DNA of 37,193 nucleotides, taken from positions 1 through 37,193 of the forward strand of contig DAIDKM010000026.1 in assembly GCA_027450045.1 (NCBI GenBank). Direction: 5' to 3'. The stretch's first letter is position 1, and each line of letters opens with the position of its first letter. A program made the position numbers and the translations under genes. Positions 25,826 to 33,366 of the stretch are shown piece by piece. This DNA comes from Paludibacter sp. GTDB taxonomy: Bacteria; Bacteroidota; Bacteroidia; Bacteroidales; Paludibacteraceae. Below the pieces are notes generated by a model. That model had not been told where the DNA came from, searched no databases, and saw only the letters and a list, made by a program, of their open reading frames with translations.

Positions 25826-26941
25826 ATGAGTGGATTAAAATTACATCGCATTTGCCAGATTATGACACCCGAACCCGGAAACCCGATGGAGGTGGAAGGT
25901 GTTTTGAATCCGGCGGCTGTTCGTGGGCCGGATGGTGAACTTTACCTTTTCCCACGTCTCGTGGCAAAGGGAAATTATTCACGCGTTGGCATTGCCCGTG
26001 TTTTGTTTAATGAATCCGGTGATCCTTATGGAGTTGAACGGCTGGGAATCGCTTTGGAACCTGAAGCGGATTATGAATTACGAGCTGATGGCAGTGGTGG
26101 ATGTGAGGATGCCCGTGTTACTTTTGTTGAGCCGCTCAAGCTTTATTTAATGACTTACACCGCACATTCTCCAATAGGCCCCCGAATTGCATTTGCGGTT
26201 TCGGAAGATTTGTTTCATTGGAAACGATTGGGACTTGCGACTTTTGAATCGTTTCTGGGAATCGATTTTGCTCATGTTGATGACAAAGACGCCAGTCTCT
26301 TCCCGATTGCAATCCCTAATCACTCCGGTAAAATGCAGATGGCGATGATTCATCGTCCACTTTTTCGTGGAACTCGTCCCGAGGAAACGGCCAATAAAGC
26401 TGCGTCGCGAATAGTGGATATTGATCATGAAAGCATTTGGATCTCCTATTGTCCGATGCCTGTGGAAGGTCAGAAATTACAACACCTTGGTTTATTTAAT
26501 TCACATCATCGGCTTGCCACACCAGTTTCTCCCTGGGAACGGCTCAAAATAGGCGGAGGCACTCCACCTATTCTTACACAGCATGGCTGGCTGATCATTT
26601 ACCATGGCGTGAGCGAGATTTCCGATAAGGAAAGCGATAATCATCTATGTTACTCGGCTGGAGTGATGATTCTCTCCAAAGAGCATCCGCGCATCATTCA
26701 TTATCGTTCGGTGGAGCCGGTTCTAAATCCGATTATGCCGGAAGAACGTAACGGAATAGTGCCAAACGTTGTGTTTCCAACAGGTATTGATCGACGCGAT
26801 GATCTGGGTATGCCCAATCGTTTCGATGTTTATTATGGTATGGCAGACAAACGAATTGGGGTGGCACGTCTTGATGTGCCGGACCTTTTGCCTCAAGAAG
26901 GGAATGTGTCTGATGACACAGTTAGCTATGAAAAAATATGA
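25826..26941 (+). CDS. GH130 beta-mannoside phosphorylase/hydrolase (1)
   Basis: Glycoside hydrolase family 130 five-bladed propeller of 371 residues. GH130 enzymes phosphorolyse beta-1,2- or beta-1,4-mannosides to alpha-mannose-1-P, or run in reverse. The core motif GGCEDARVTF (91-100) places Asp95 as the candidate general acid, and NPAAVRGPDGELYLFPR (28-44) and IHRPLF (about residues 174-179) are blade elements. The His-Arg pair could help bind phosphate. No signal peptide, so it is cytoplasmic, as phosphorylases are. It lies 23 bp after the PMM-like gene that would make mannose-1-P. Linkage and direction are not readable. A second GH130 gene is at 33363. Confidence 0.88.
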   Translation: MSGLKLHRICQIMTPEPGNPMEVEGVLNPAAVRGPDGELYLFPRLVAKGNYSRVGIARVLFNESGDPYGVERLGIALEPEADYELRADGSGGCEDARVTFVEPLKLYLMTYTAHSPIGPRIAFAVSEDLFHWKRLGLATFESFLGIDFAHVDDKDASLFPIAIPNHSGKMQMAMIHRPLFRGTRPEETANKAASRIVDIDHESIWISYCPMPVEGQKLQHLGLFNSHHRLATPVSPWERLKIGGGTPPILTQHGWLIIYHGVSEISDKESDNHLCYSAGVMILSKEHPRIIHYRSVEPVLNPIMPEERNGIVPNVVFPTGIDRRDDLGMPNRFDVYYGMADKRIGVARLDVPDLLPQEGNVSDDTVSYEKI

Positions 26942-27088
26942 TTGAGACCTTCCGCTGCTTTGTTCTTGTTTTCAGACAGTATAACCACAGCACTTTTACC
27001 ACAATTCTCAATACGCAATCTATTCCGTAAATTGAAGAAAAATATATTTTTGGTTAAACACTAATTTAAAGACGACACAACATTCTTC

Positions 27089-27130
27089 AATGTGTGAATG
27101 TTGCAACTATCTTCTTTAATTGTGTAACGC
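27089..27130 (+). promoter_or_regulatory. 42-bp direct-repeat element, copy 3
   Basis: Third and most diverged copy. The half-sites are GAATGTTGCAAC (27096-27107) and TAATTGTGTAAC (27117-27128), with starts 21 bp apart as in the other copies. The leading AATGTGTGAATG is identical in all three. It ends 63 bp before the start of the first gene of the small-envelope-protein block. The spacer between half-sites has diverged while half-sites and spacing are kept, which is what selection on a protein-binding site would give. Confidence 0.6.
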
Positions 27131-27159
27131 TTTCGCATGTTAAAGGTCGCATCTTTGTG

Positions 27160-27178
27160 TATGAAGATTTCCTTCATA
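27160..27178. repeat. short hairpin in leader of 27194 gene
   Basis: TATGAAG (27160-27166) pairs with CTTCATA (27172-27178) around the loop ATTTC, giving a 7-bp perfect stem ending 15 bp before the start codon. It could affect translation or mRNA stability. No function is known. Confidence 0.4.
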
Positions 27179-27193
27179 ATTTAAACTCAAAAC

Positions 27194-27733
27194 ATGATGA
27201 AAGCATTCAAATTAATCATCTTATCGTTGGTGTTGCTTCTTGCCGGTACGCTGCAAGGGCAAATTTCCTTCAATCTGCATTTTGGTTCGCCTCCACAGTG
27301 GGGTCCTGCAGATCAACCTGCAGCTCGTTACTATTATCTGCCGGATGTTGAAGCTTATTATGATCTTCAAACATCCATGTTCATTTATCTGAATAACGGC
27401 AGATGGGTTCGTCATACATATCTTCCTGCACGATATAGAAATTACGATTTATACAACGGGTATAAAGTAGTAATGACAAACTATCGGGGCAATACGCCTT
27501 ACACCAATTTTCGTGAATACAGAACTAAATACGCCAGAGGCTATCATGGTCAACCTCAAAGGACTATTCGCGAAAAACAGGGAAGAGGAAATCCACATCA
27601 AATGATGCGTCCTAACGAGAGACAACGTCCTGATAACTATAATGGAAGAGGACATGGCAATGAAAAAAACAACAATAATGGTCATGGCAATGGCAATGAT
27701 CATGGCAATGGTCATGGACACGACAATAACTAA
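27194..27733 (+). CDS. secreted protein with His/Gly/Asn-rich tail
   Basis: Exported protein of 179 residues. Residues 1-22 are a signal peptide (LIILSLVLLLAGTLQG) with cleavage likely near GQI. The central part (about 45-115) has YYYLPDVEAYYDLQTSMFIYL and NGRWVRHTYLPARYRNYDLY, a Tyr/Arg-rich domain I recall as common in Bacteroidota small periplasmic proteins of unknown function. The C-terminal ~30 residues are almost only His, Gly, Asn and Asp (NGHGNGNDHGNGHGHDNN), suggesting metal binding or low complexity. Two adjacent ATGs (27194, 27197) are possible. It is first in the block behind regulatory copy 3. Confidence 0.8.
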   Translation: MMKAFKLIILSLVLLLAGTLQGQISFNLHFGSPPQWGPADQPAARYYYLPDVEAYYDLQTSMFIYLNNGRWVRHTYLPARYRNYDLYNGYKVVMTNYRGNTPYTNFREYRTKYARGYHGQPQRTIREKQGRGNPHQMMRPNERQRPDNYNGRGHGNEKNNNNGHGNGNDHGNGHGHDNN

Positions 27734-27772
27734 TCAACAAAGCAATATTTCTCACTAAAAAATTATTCTCAG

Positions 27773-28315
27773 ATGAAAACAACAATTGTAGCATTTTTAT
27801 TCTTTGTCACGATGGCAGGAACCAATTTATCAGCTCAACGTAACAGTTATGGTGAAAACTTTGGCAATACCTTAAACATAGGTTTAGGAATTGGAGGTTA
27901 TGGAGGATATTACGGATATATCGGACGTTCGGTGCCTGTAATCAATCTCAACTATGAGTTTGAAGTCTTACGAAACTTCACGTTAGCTCCTTCTCTTACT
28001 TTTCTTACGTATCAGGACAATTATTACCGTGAAACCGTAATCCCGATAGCCGTTAAAGGAACTTACTATTTCAATCAATTACTCAACGCGAATGAGCATT
28101 GGGATTTTTATGGGGCAGGATCACTTGGGTTTGCCATCGTTTCTTCTACATGGGATAACGGCTACACCGGAGACAGAAGTTATTACCAGGGAGGTAGCCC
28201 ATTATTCCTTGATTTACATGTTGGTACAGAATATCATATCACGAGAGGAATAGGAATATTTCTTGATCTTTCAACCGGTGTGTCAACCGTTGGACTTGCA
28301 TTTCATGGTTTGTAA
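27773..28315 (+). CDS. small outer-membrane beta-barrel protein
   Basis: Exported protein of 180 residues. The signal peptide is residues ~1-22 (IVAFLFFVTMAGTNLSAQ), with cleavage after SAQ. The mature part is rich in Gly, Tyr and alternating hydrophobic residues (GLGIGGYGGYYGYIG, then strands such as VPVINLNYEFEV and FTLAPSLTFLTY), and reads as an 8-stranded outer-membrane beta barrel. It ends LSTGVSTVGLAFHGL; no clear terminal Phe motif. It is 39 bp after the previous gene and 21 bp before the next, so an operon is likely. Function unknown. Confidence 0.75.
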   Translation: MKTTIVAFLFFVTMAGTNLSAQRNSYGENFGNTLNIGLGIGGYGGYYGYIGRSVPVINLNYEFEVLRNFTLAPSLTFLTYQDNYYRETVIPIAVKGTYYFNQLLNANEHWDFYGAGSLGFAIVSSTWDNGYTGDRSYYQGGSPLFLDLHVGTEYHITRGIGIFLDLSTGVSTVGLAFHGL

Positions 28316-28336
28316 ACAAATAAACACACGAACAAA

Positions 28337-28780
28337 ATGAAAACAAAAACATTGAATTCTCTAACAAAAAAAATTGGGGTGGCTTTTTTCGCGCTCATCA
28401 TAGCCGTTACGGTTGATTCCTGCGCCACAAAAGCAATGTTCTTAACGTCATCCGTCGTTCCGGCGGCACAAGGTTCTGTCAAAATAACAAAAGACAAGAA
28501 TCACAATTATGCCATTCAAATCAACATATACAACTTGGCGGAAGTTGATAGATTGCAACCGCCAGCTCAAACGTATGTTGTTTGGATGAATACGAGCGAC
28601 GGGAAAACGAGAAATATCGGGCGTCTGGATAGTAATAAAGGAACCTTCTCGAAGAATTTAAGAGCCTCGTTTAAAACAGTCTCTTCGTTTAAGCCAACCA
28701 AAATATTTATTACAGCGGAAAACAACGATAGTATGGCCTATCCGAGCGGTCAAGTCGTATTAACAACAGACAACCTGTAG
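28337..28780 (+). CDS. lipoprotein of unknown function
   Basis: Protein of 147 residues. A basic N terminus (KTLNSLTKK) is followed by a hydrophobic stretch (IGVAFFALIIAVTV) and a lipobox-like DSCATK, with Cys29 as the likely lipidated residue. The mature domain has an immunoglobulin-like beta pattern (VKITKDKNHNYAIQINIYNLAEVDRL, then TYVVWMNTSDGKTRNIGRL, then GQVVLTTD at the end). This resembles anti-sigma or adhesion-type small periplasmic domains, but I cannot assign a family. It likely lies at the periplasmic face of a membrane. Confidence 0.75.
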   Translation: MKTKTLNSLTKKIGVAFFALIIAVTVDSCATKAMFLTSSVVPAAQGSVKITKDKNHNYAIQINIYNLAEVDRLQPPAQTYVVWMNTSDGKTRNIGRLDSNKGTFSKNLRASFKTVSSFKPTKIFITAENNDSMAYPSGQVVLTTDNL

Positions 28781-28855
28781 CCTACTTTGTCAGACTGATA
28801 TGAGTAGCCAACAGTAATAAAAAACTTTTGTGTCACAATTTAAAATTCAAAGAAA

Positions 28856-29041
28856 ATGAATACAACAGAATTAACAGGAAACTGGAATCAGACAAAAGGT
28901 AAATTAAAACAACGATTTGCCATACTCACCGATAGTGATTTGTTATTGGTCGAGGGAAAACATGATGAACTGATAGGAAGGCTTCAATCGAAGTTGGGTA
29001 AGACAAAAGAAGAGATTCACAAAATTCTCGCAGAGCTTTAA
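28856..29041 (+). CDS. CsbD family stress protein
   Basis: CsbD-like protein of 61 residues. The family pattern is present: NWNQTKGKLKQRFAILTDSD (10-29), then LLLVEGKHDELIGRLQ, then GKTKEEIHKIL. CsbD is a small, highly charged, general-stress protein induced by sigma-B in Bacillus. Its biochemical role is unknown. It is cytoplasmic. It sits 75 bp after the lipoprotein and 102 bp before the next gene. Confidence 0.9.
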   Translation: MNTTELTGNWNQTKGKLKQRFAILTDSDLLLVEGKHDELIGRLQSKLGKTKEEIHKILAEL

Positions 29042-29143
29042 TTATCCTATATTTTGCTGTAATCCATGCCGGTTGTCGGAACTTTCGGAAAACGGCATGG
29101 AATTACATTCCAAAGTAAAAAACAAAATTCAAAAACAAACAAT

Positions 29144-29596
29144 ATGAAAAAGATTATTTTCACCCTCGCTGTAACAACGCTTATGGGAGGAGCCATGTTA
29201 AGCAGTTGTCAGTCGTCGGCTACCAAAGTAAAAAATGCAGAAGCATCTTTGCAAAAAGCCGATAGCAATGTGGTAGTTGCAAAAGCAAATTTAAACGCAA
29301 CACGCCAGGATTCCATTGCCGAATACCAGGCATTCAAAAAAACATCTGAAGAACGAATCGCCGCAAATGAAAAAAGCATTGCCGATTTCAAAGTGAAGAT
29401 GGCAAAAGACAAAAAGGAATACAAAGCTAAATACGAAAAGCAGTTGGCCACGTTTGAACAAAAGAACAATGACTTGAAAATTAAATTAGAAAATTATAAA
29501 GATGAAGGTCAACTTAAATGGATGACATTTAAAAATGAATTCGATCATAACATGGATCAATTAGGTAAGGCATTGAAAAATTTCACCGTAAAATAG
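29144..29596 (+). CDS. coiled-coil lipoprotein
   Basis: Lipoprotein of 150 residues from the ATG at 29144, which follows an A-rich leader; an upstream in-frame ATG at 29066 would put 26 non-signal residues before the signal peptide and is unlikely. The signal peptide is IIFTLAVTTLMGGAMLSSC, with the lipobox LSSC and lipidated Cys21. The mature part is almost entirely charged helix with heptad character (NAEASLQKADSNVVVAKANL to the C terminus), a long coiled coil like that of small periplasmic lipoproteins. Likely anchored in a membrane with the coil in the periplasm. Function unknown. Confidence 0.8.
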   Translation: MKKIIFTLAVTTLMGGAMLSSCQSSATKVKNAEASLQKADSNVVVAKANLNATRQDSIAEYQAFKKTSEERIAANEKSIADFKVKMAKDKKEYKAKYEKQLATFEQKNNDLKIKLENYKDEGQLKWMTFKNEFDHNMDQLGKALKNFTVK

Positions 29597-29703
29597 ATTG
29601 AGATAACTCTAAATTGATATTGAAATAATCACTATCTTTTGATCAAATAAAAGAATAATGTTCATTTGAACTTTACAACCAATCAAATTAAAAAAACAAC
29701 ATC

Positions 29704-29979
29704 ATGAGTACAGGAAAAGTATTTTTAGGCGTATTAGTTGGCGCTGCTGCCGGCGCCGTGTTAGGCGTATTATTTGCACCTGCAAAAGGGTCATCTGTCC
29801 GAAAGAAACTTTATAAAAAAGGAGAGAGCGAAACCGATTCACTGAAAGAAAAATTCAATGCTTTTGTCGATGCTGTCACTGAAAAATTCGACAAGACAAA
29901 AGGAGAAATCGAGTATGAAGAGCAAGAGATAATCAACGCCGAAGAAGTAGAAAAAGAAATAAAAGCAAACAAGCGGTAA
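29704..29979 (+). CDS. YtxH domain protein, paralogue 1
   Basis: YtxH-family protein of 91 residues. One N-terminal membrane helix (VFLGVLVGAAAGAVLGVLFA, 6-25) is followed by the family signature PAKGSSVRKKLYKKG and an amphipathic, acidic C-terminal helix. YtxH proteins are general-stress proteins of unknown mechanism, anchored in the inner membrane. The leader AAAACAACATCATG is shared with the lmo0937-like gene. A paralogue 1.1 kb downstream (31092) shares most of the first 60 residues and also the 3' flank structure. Confidence 0.88.
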   Translation: MSTGKVFLGVLVGAAAGAVLGVLFAPAKGSSVRKKLYKKGESETDSLKEKFNAFVDAVTEKFDKTKGEIEYEEQEIINAEEVEKEIKANKR

Positions 29980-29984
29980 TTCGT

Positions 29985-30080
29985 TTTTTTAGGCAGTGTA
30001 GTAGAGATTCGATCTACTCCAGGTTTTGGATTTTAGAAGAGTTTTAATTTCAAGAATTTGGGGTAGATTTCAATCTCATT
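29985..30080. other. duplicated 3' stem-loop region, copy 1
   Basis: Directly after the first ytxH gene. It begins TTTTTAGGCAGTG, which recurs behind the second ytxH gene as TTTTTAGGCAATG. A long imperfect stem follows: arm 30004-30020 (GAGATTCGATCTACTCC) pairs with arm 30060-30077 at 16 of 17 positions including two G-T wobbles, with a small internal loop and a 39-base loop. The 30021-30059 loop is AT-rich. The core TCTACTCC ... GGGGTAGA is the same as in copy 2. It may be a structured RNA, a terminator-like element or a mobile-repeat relic. Confidence 0.55.
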
Positions 30081-30183
30081 CAACAAACCTTGTTGACGTA
30101 TGTCGTGTTAAGCAGGACATAATAAGAAATCTAAGAATCAAAATGAAATGCAGATATAAAAACAATCGCATAATAACAACAAA

Positions 30184-30822
30184 ATGAAACAATTGATTTT
30201 AATTATGGCAGCCGTTGCCTTAATCGCGTTTAACGGTAGTGCTCAAGGAAGTGGCAATAATTTGCGTAACCAAATCACATTTGGAATAAAAGCAGGTGCA
30301 AATTATTCCAACGTATATGACTCTCAAAATCAAGATTTTAATGCTGATCCCAAATTAGGTTTCGCAGGAGGTGTTTTTGTGGGAATTCCACTCGGAAGTT
30401 TCTTGGGTATTCAACCCGAATTGCTTTATTCTCAAAAAGGTTTTAAGGCAACAGGTACTCTACTCGGCAGTCCTTATAGTTTGACCCGCACGACAAATTA
30501 TCTTGATGTGCCTATATTAATTGCATTGAAACCCATTGGATTAATCACCATACTGGTAGGTCCTCAATATTCATATTTGTTGAGTCAAAAAGACGTATAT
30601 GACAATTCAATCATGACCGTTGTGCAAGAACAAACATTTAAAAATGAGAACATCCGAAAAAACACCTTCGGGATCTTGGGTGGTGTTGATATAAATCTCA
30701 GCAACTTAGTAATTGGTGCACGAGTTGGATGGGATATCACCAACAATAATGGCGATGGAACCTCAACAACCCCTCGTTACAAGAATGTATATTATCAAGC
30801 CACTTTAGGATATAGATTTTAA
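30184..30822 (+). CDS. PorT-like outer-membrane beta-barrel protein
   Basis: Outer-membrane beta-barrel protein of 212 residues, of the PorT/OMP_b-brl type common in Bacteroidota. Signal peptide: LILIMAAVALIAFNGSAQ (about residues 4-21). The mature part begins ITFGIKAGANYSNVY and has the repeated strand/turn pattern typical of the family (GFAGGVFVGIPLGSFLGIQPELLYSQKGF, 39-67; LVIGARVGWDITN). It ends YYQATLGYRF, with a terminal aromatic residue as expected for barrel insertion. The 204-bp upstream gap contains the duplicated stem-loop. Specific role unknown. Confidence 0.87.
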   Translation: MKQLILIMAAVALIAFNGSAQGSGNNLRNQITFGIKAGANYSNVYDSQNQDFNADPKLGFAGGVFVGIPLGSFLGIQPELLYSQKGFKATGTLLGSPYSLTRTTNYLDVPILIALKPIGLITILVGPQYSYLLSQKDVYDNSIMTVVQEQTFKNENIRKNTFGILGGVDINLSNLVIGARVGWDITNNNGDGTSTTPRYKNVYYQATLGYRF

Positions 30823-30899
30823 TAGCATATTGAAATAATAATGTCTATTTTGATGTGAATAGAAAAGGAAACGCTTATAACAATATTAAAAACAACATC

Positions 30900-31055
30900 A
30901 TGGGAAATTTACTTTATCTGATTGCTGTAATTTTAATTATCGCATGGGCACTCGGATTTTTTTTCTTCAGTGTCGGAGGTATGATACATATTCTACTTAT
31001 CATTGCAATCATTGCAATCATACTTAGAGTGATTCAAGGGAGAAGAATATTATAA
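30900..31055 (+). CDS. lmo0937-like small membrane protein
   Basis: A 51-residue membrane peptide of the lmo0937 type: MGNLLYLIAVILIIAWALGFF, then a short Gly turn, then HILLIIAIIAIILRVIQGRR, giving two membrane helices and a basic end. I chose the ATG at 30900 because the leader AACAACATCATG is the same as before ytxH at 29704. A GTG at 30855 would add 15 unlikely residues. Such peptides are stress-induced in several phyla; function unknown. It lies 77 bp after the PorT-like gene and 36 bp before ytxH paralogue 2. Confidence 0.85.
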   Translation: MGNLLYLIAVILIIAWALGFFFFSVGGMIHILLIIAIIAIILRVIQGRRIL

Positions 31056-31091
31056 AGTCATCGTTTAAAAAACCATTTAAAAATTCAAATT

Positions 31092-31370
31092 ATGAACTCA
31101 GGAAAAATTGTATTGGGAATATTGGCCGGCGCTCTTGCCGGTACTGTGTTAGGTGTATTATTTGCACCTGAAAAAGGTTCGGATATTCGGAAAAAAATAT
31201 ACAAAAAAAGAGAGGATGAAGGAGCCATGTTAAAAGAAAAATTCAATGAATTTCTTGAAAGCATTTCCGGAAAATTCGACAAAACAAAAGATGATGTTTC
31301 AGCTTTTGCCGAACAAGCAAAGACAAAACTGGAAGGAGTTGGAAAAGAAATTAAAAGCATCAAGGGGTAA
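31092..31370 (+). CDS. YtxH domain protein, paralogue 2
   Basis: YtxH-family protein of 92 residues. The N-terminal helix IVLGILAGALAGTVLGVLFAP (5-25) and PEKGSDIRKKIYKKREDEG (25-43) align with paralogue 1 over the first ~65 residues (also LKEKFNEF and KFDKTKDD). The C-terminal helix differs more and is longer and more basic (GVGKEIKSIKG). It is followed by the same kind of long stem-loop as paralogue 1. Tandem duplication with the PorT-like and lmo0937-like genes inserted between is the simplest explanation. Confidence 0.88.
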   Translation: MNSGKIVLGILAGALAGTVLGVLFAPEKGSDIRKKIYKKREDEGAMLKEKFNEFLESISGKFDKTKDDVSAFAEQAKTKLEGVGKEIKSIKG

Positions 31371-31373
31371 TAT

Positions 31374-31460
31374 GGTTTTTAGGCAATGTGTAGTGACTGG
31401 GTCTACTCCGAAAAGTGGTTTTTAAAAAATCATTCAGCCAGTGGGTTTCGGAGTAGACTT
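31374..31460. other. duplicated 3' stem-loop region, copy 2
   Basis: Directly after the second ytxH gene. GTCTACTCCGAAA (31401-31413) and TTTCGGAGTAGAC (31446-31458) form a perfect 13-bp inverted repeat, extendable by three further pairs with wobbles. The loop is 32 bases. The core TCTACTCC and GGAGTAGA is shared with copy 1, while the rest of both arms has changed in a compensating way. The arm sequences differ between copies but keep the pairing, which suggests that the fold, not only the sequence, is retained. Confidence 0.6.
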
Positions 31461-31510
31461 ACGTTATTGATCATTGTCCAAGACGGATTCTACTTTATCA
31501 AAACAGAATT

Positions 31511-31852
31511 ATGGAAGAGAATACGGAAATAGTTGAATCTTTGCTGGAGAATGCTACTGAATATGCCATAAAAAGCTATGAATTAGTAAAACTCAAAGTA
31601 ATTGATAAAACTTCGGATGGGGTTTCATCATTCATCCCCCATACCGTTGTCATAATTGTCATTGGTTCGTTCCTGTTTTTTGTGAATCTGGGAGTCGCTT
31701 TTTGGCTTGGCGAACTATTTGGCAAAATCTTTTATGGATTCTTTGCGGTAGCTGCTATTTATGCCGTTATCGCGTTCATCATCCATTTCTTTATGCACAA
31801 ATGGTTGAAAAGAATTTTCTACGATTATATCATCAGACAAATATTCAAATAG
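31511..31852 (+). CDS. holin-like membrane protein (PF07332 type)
   Basis: Protein of 113 residues with an N-terminal amphipathic helix (about 1-35), two membrane helices (VVIIVIGSFLFFVNLGVAFWLG, 46-67; IFYGFFAVAAIYAVIAFIIHFF, 73-94) and a basic C terminus (KWLKRIFYDYIIRQIF). This resembles the so-called phage holin-X family, which is found in stress loci without any phage genes. There is no lysis gene or other phage feature nearby, so I do not read it as a real holin. It is 6 bp before the next gene. Confidence 0.75.
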   Translation: MEENTEIVESLLENATEYAIKSYELVKLKVIDKTSDGVSSFIPHTVVIIVIGSFLFFVNLGVAFWLGELFGKIFYGFFAVAAIYAVIAFIIHFFMHKWLKRIFYDYIIRQIFK

Positions 31853-31858
31853 AATGAC

Positions 31859-32257
31859 ATGGAAAATATCACTTCTGCTGCCGAGCTTAAACGGGTCATT
31901 CAACGGGTGGAAATTGAACATGTCATGCAGGGTAAACGTTTGAAAGAACAATTCTTTCTTGCGTATGAAAACCTCAAACCAGCTAATATTCTCAAAAGTA
32001 CATTGAATGAGATTACGAAATCTCCTTATTTAATAGACAATATATTAGGAGCTACGTTAGGGTTGATCACCGGATATTTGTCAAGAAAAATAGCTGTAGC
32101 CGGATCGGGAAATCCATTTAGAAAACTTATTGGCTCTGTTTTGCAGTTTGGAATCACGAACCTTGTTGCTCAACACCCTGATTTGATTAAATTGTTTGGT
32201 CAGTTTATTATGCAACATCTTTTTCGCAAAAAAGAAATGAATTCAGTAAAGCCATGA
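31859..32257 (+). CDS. conserved hypothetical protein
   Basis: A 132-residue protein of unknown function. The N-terminal part is a charged helix (AAELKRVIQRVEIEHVMQGK, 7-26), followed by FFLAYENLKPANILKSTL and a glycine-containing weakly hydrophobic region (NILGATLGLITGYLSRKI, 61-78), then helices and a basic end. It may associate with the membrane. It begins 6 bp after the holin-like gene and overlaps the AI-2E transporter gene by 4 bp, so the three are very likely translated from one transcript. Confidence 0.7.
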   Translation: MENITSAAELKRVIQRVEIEHVMQGKRLKEQFFLAYENLKPANILKSTLNEITKSPYLIDNILGATLGLITGYLSRKIAVAGSGNPFRKLIGSVLQFGITNLVAQHPDLIKLFGQFIMQHLFRKKEMNSVKP

Positions 32258-33366
32258 TAGATCAAAAAATCATATTGCCATTTTATGCGAAAGCAAGCCT
32301 TTTCTTTGTAGGATTGCTTGCTTTTTTTACGATGTTATACATTGCTCAGGGCATTCTTGTCCCGATCGTTTTGGCCATCATCATTGCCATCGTACTGCAT
32401 CCAATCGTACAGTTTTTTGTGCGCAGACGAATAAACAGGGTTGTTGCTATTGTAGTGACTTTATTACTAACCCTTACCGTTATGAGCGCGTTTGGCGCTC
32501 TTGTTTTTTCGCAGGCAAGTCGGTTCGGGGACTCATTACCAACGTTGGTAGAAAAACTTTCCAACATGATCAACCAAACAGTTGCTTGGGCATCCGGTTA
32601 TTTCAACATTAACTCCCAAAATATCTATGACTGGATTTCAAGAACCAAAGGAGAACTTATTAATACCAGCAGCGCTGCAATTGGACAAACGCTTCTCTCT
32701 GTTGGCAGTCGCGCTGTGATCGTGCTTTTGGTTCCTATCTATGTTTTTCTGATTTTATTTTACGAGCCTATTTTATTGGAATTTATGCGTAGAATTTTTG
32801 GCATCGACAATAAAATTCAAGTCAACGAAATCATTACACAGACCAAGACGCTTATTCAACGTTATATTGTAGGATTGCTTTTTGAAGCGGCCATCGTGGC
32901 CACTTTATATTCTGTTGGTTTGTTGATTATCGGAATTGACTATGCTATCATACTTGGATGTATTGCTGCTTTGCTCAATATCATTCCCTACATCGGTGGT
33001 TTGATAGCCGTATCCTTAATCATGCTTATAGCCATAGCCACGAAGGATTCAGCTACGTATCCTCTACTTGTGGCAGGACTTGCCATTATCGTTCATTTGG
33101 TAGACAATAGTTTTATCATTCCAAAAACAGTGGCTTCAAAAGTCAAAATCAACGCATTCGTATCTGTCACGGCAATCATTGCGGCAAGTGCTTTGTTTGG
33201 TATCCCGGGTATGATTATTTGCATTCCGATTATAGGAATCGTAAAACTCATTTTCGATCATATCGAGTCTTTAAAACCCTGGGGATTTTTATTAGGCGAC
33301 ACTATGCCTTCATCATTCAAAATCAAATCCATTCGCTCCATGCGGATAAAAAAGAAGCCATCATGA
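32254..33366 (+). CDS. AI-2E family transporter
   Basis: Inner-membrane protein of 370 residues of the AI-2E transporter family (TqsA/PerM/YdiK). It shows the family topology: hydrophobic segments at about 10-60, an amphipathic central region (FGDSLPTLVEKLSNMINQTV and after), helices at 145-170 (VGSRAVIVLLVPIYVFLILFY), and the C-terminal block with LLNIIPYIGGLIAV (about 241-254) and FGIPGMIICIPIIGIVKL. Members export AI-2 or act as Na+/H+ antiporters; which applies is not readable. It overlaps both the gene before it (4 bp) and the GH130 gene after it (4 bp, ATGA), so it is coupled to a glycosidase/phosphorylase, which is unusual. Confidence 0.88.
   Translation: MIDQKIILPFYAKASLFFVGLLAFFTMLYIAQGILVPIVLAIIIAIVLHPIVQFFVRRRINRVVAIVVTLLLTLTVMSAFGALVFSQASRFGDSLPTLVEKLSNMINQTVAWASGYFNINSQNIYDWISRTKGELINTSSAAIGQTLLSVGSRAVIVLLVPIYVFLILFYEPILLEFMRRIFGIDNKIQVNEIITQTKTLIQRYIVGLLFEAAIVATLYSVGLLIIGIDYAIILGCIAALLNIIPYIGGLIAVSLIMLIAIATKDSATYPLLVAGLAIIVHLVDNSFIIPKTVASKVKINAFVSVTAIIAASALFGIPGMIICIPIIGIVKLIFDHIESLKPWGFLLGDTMPSSFKIKSIRSMRIKKKPS

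Noticed and set aside
27045-27052. TATTTTTG matching the Bacteroidota -7 box
   Set aside because: No TTTG at the expected -33 distance, and it would place the 42-bp element inside the transcript; too weak to call.
31511-31852. Phage holin from a prophage
   Set aside because: No lysin, capsid, integrase or attachment site in the window; the family also occurs in stress loci.
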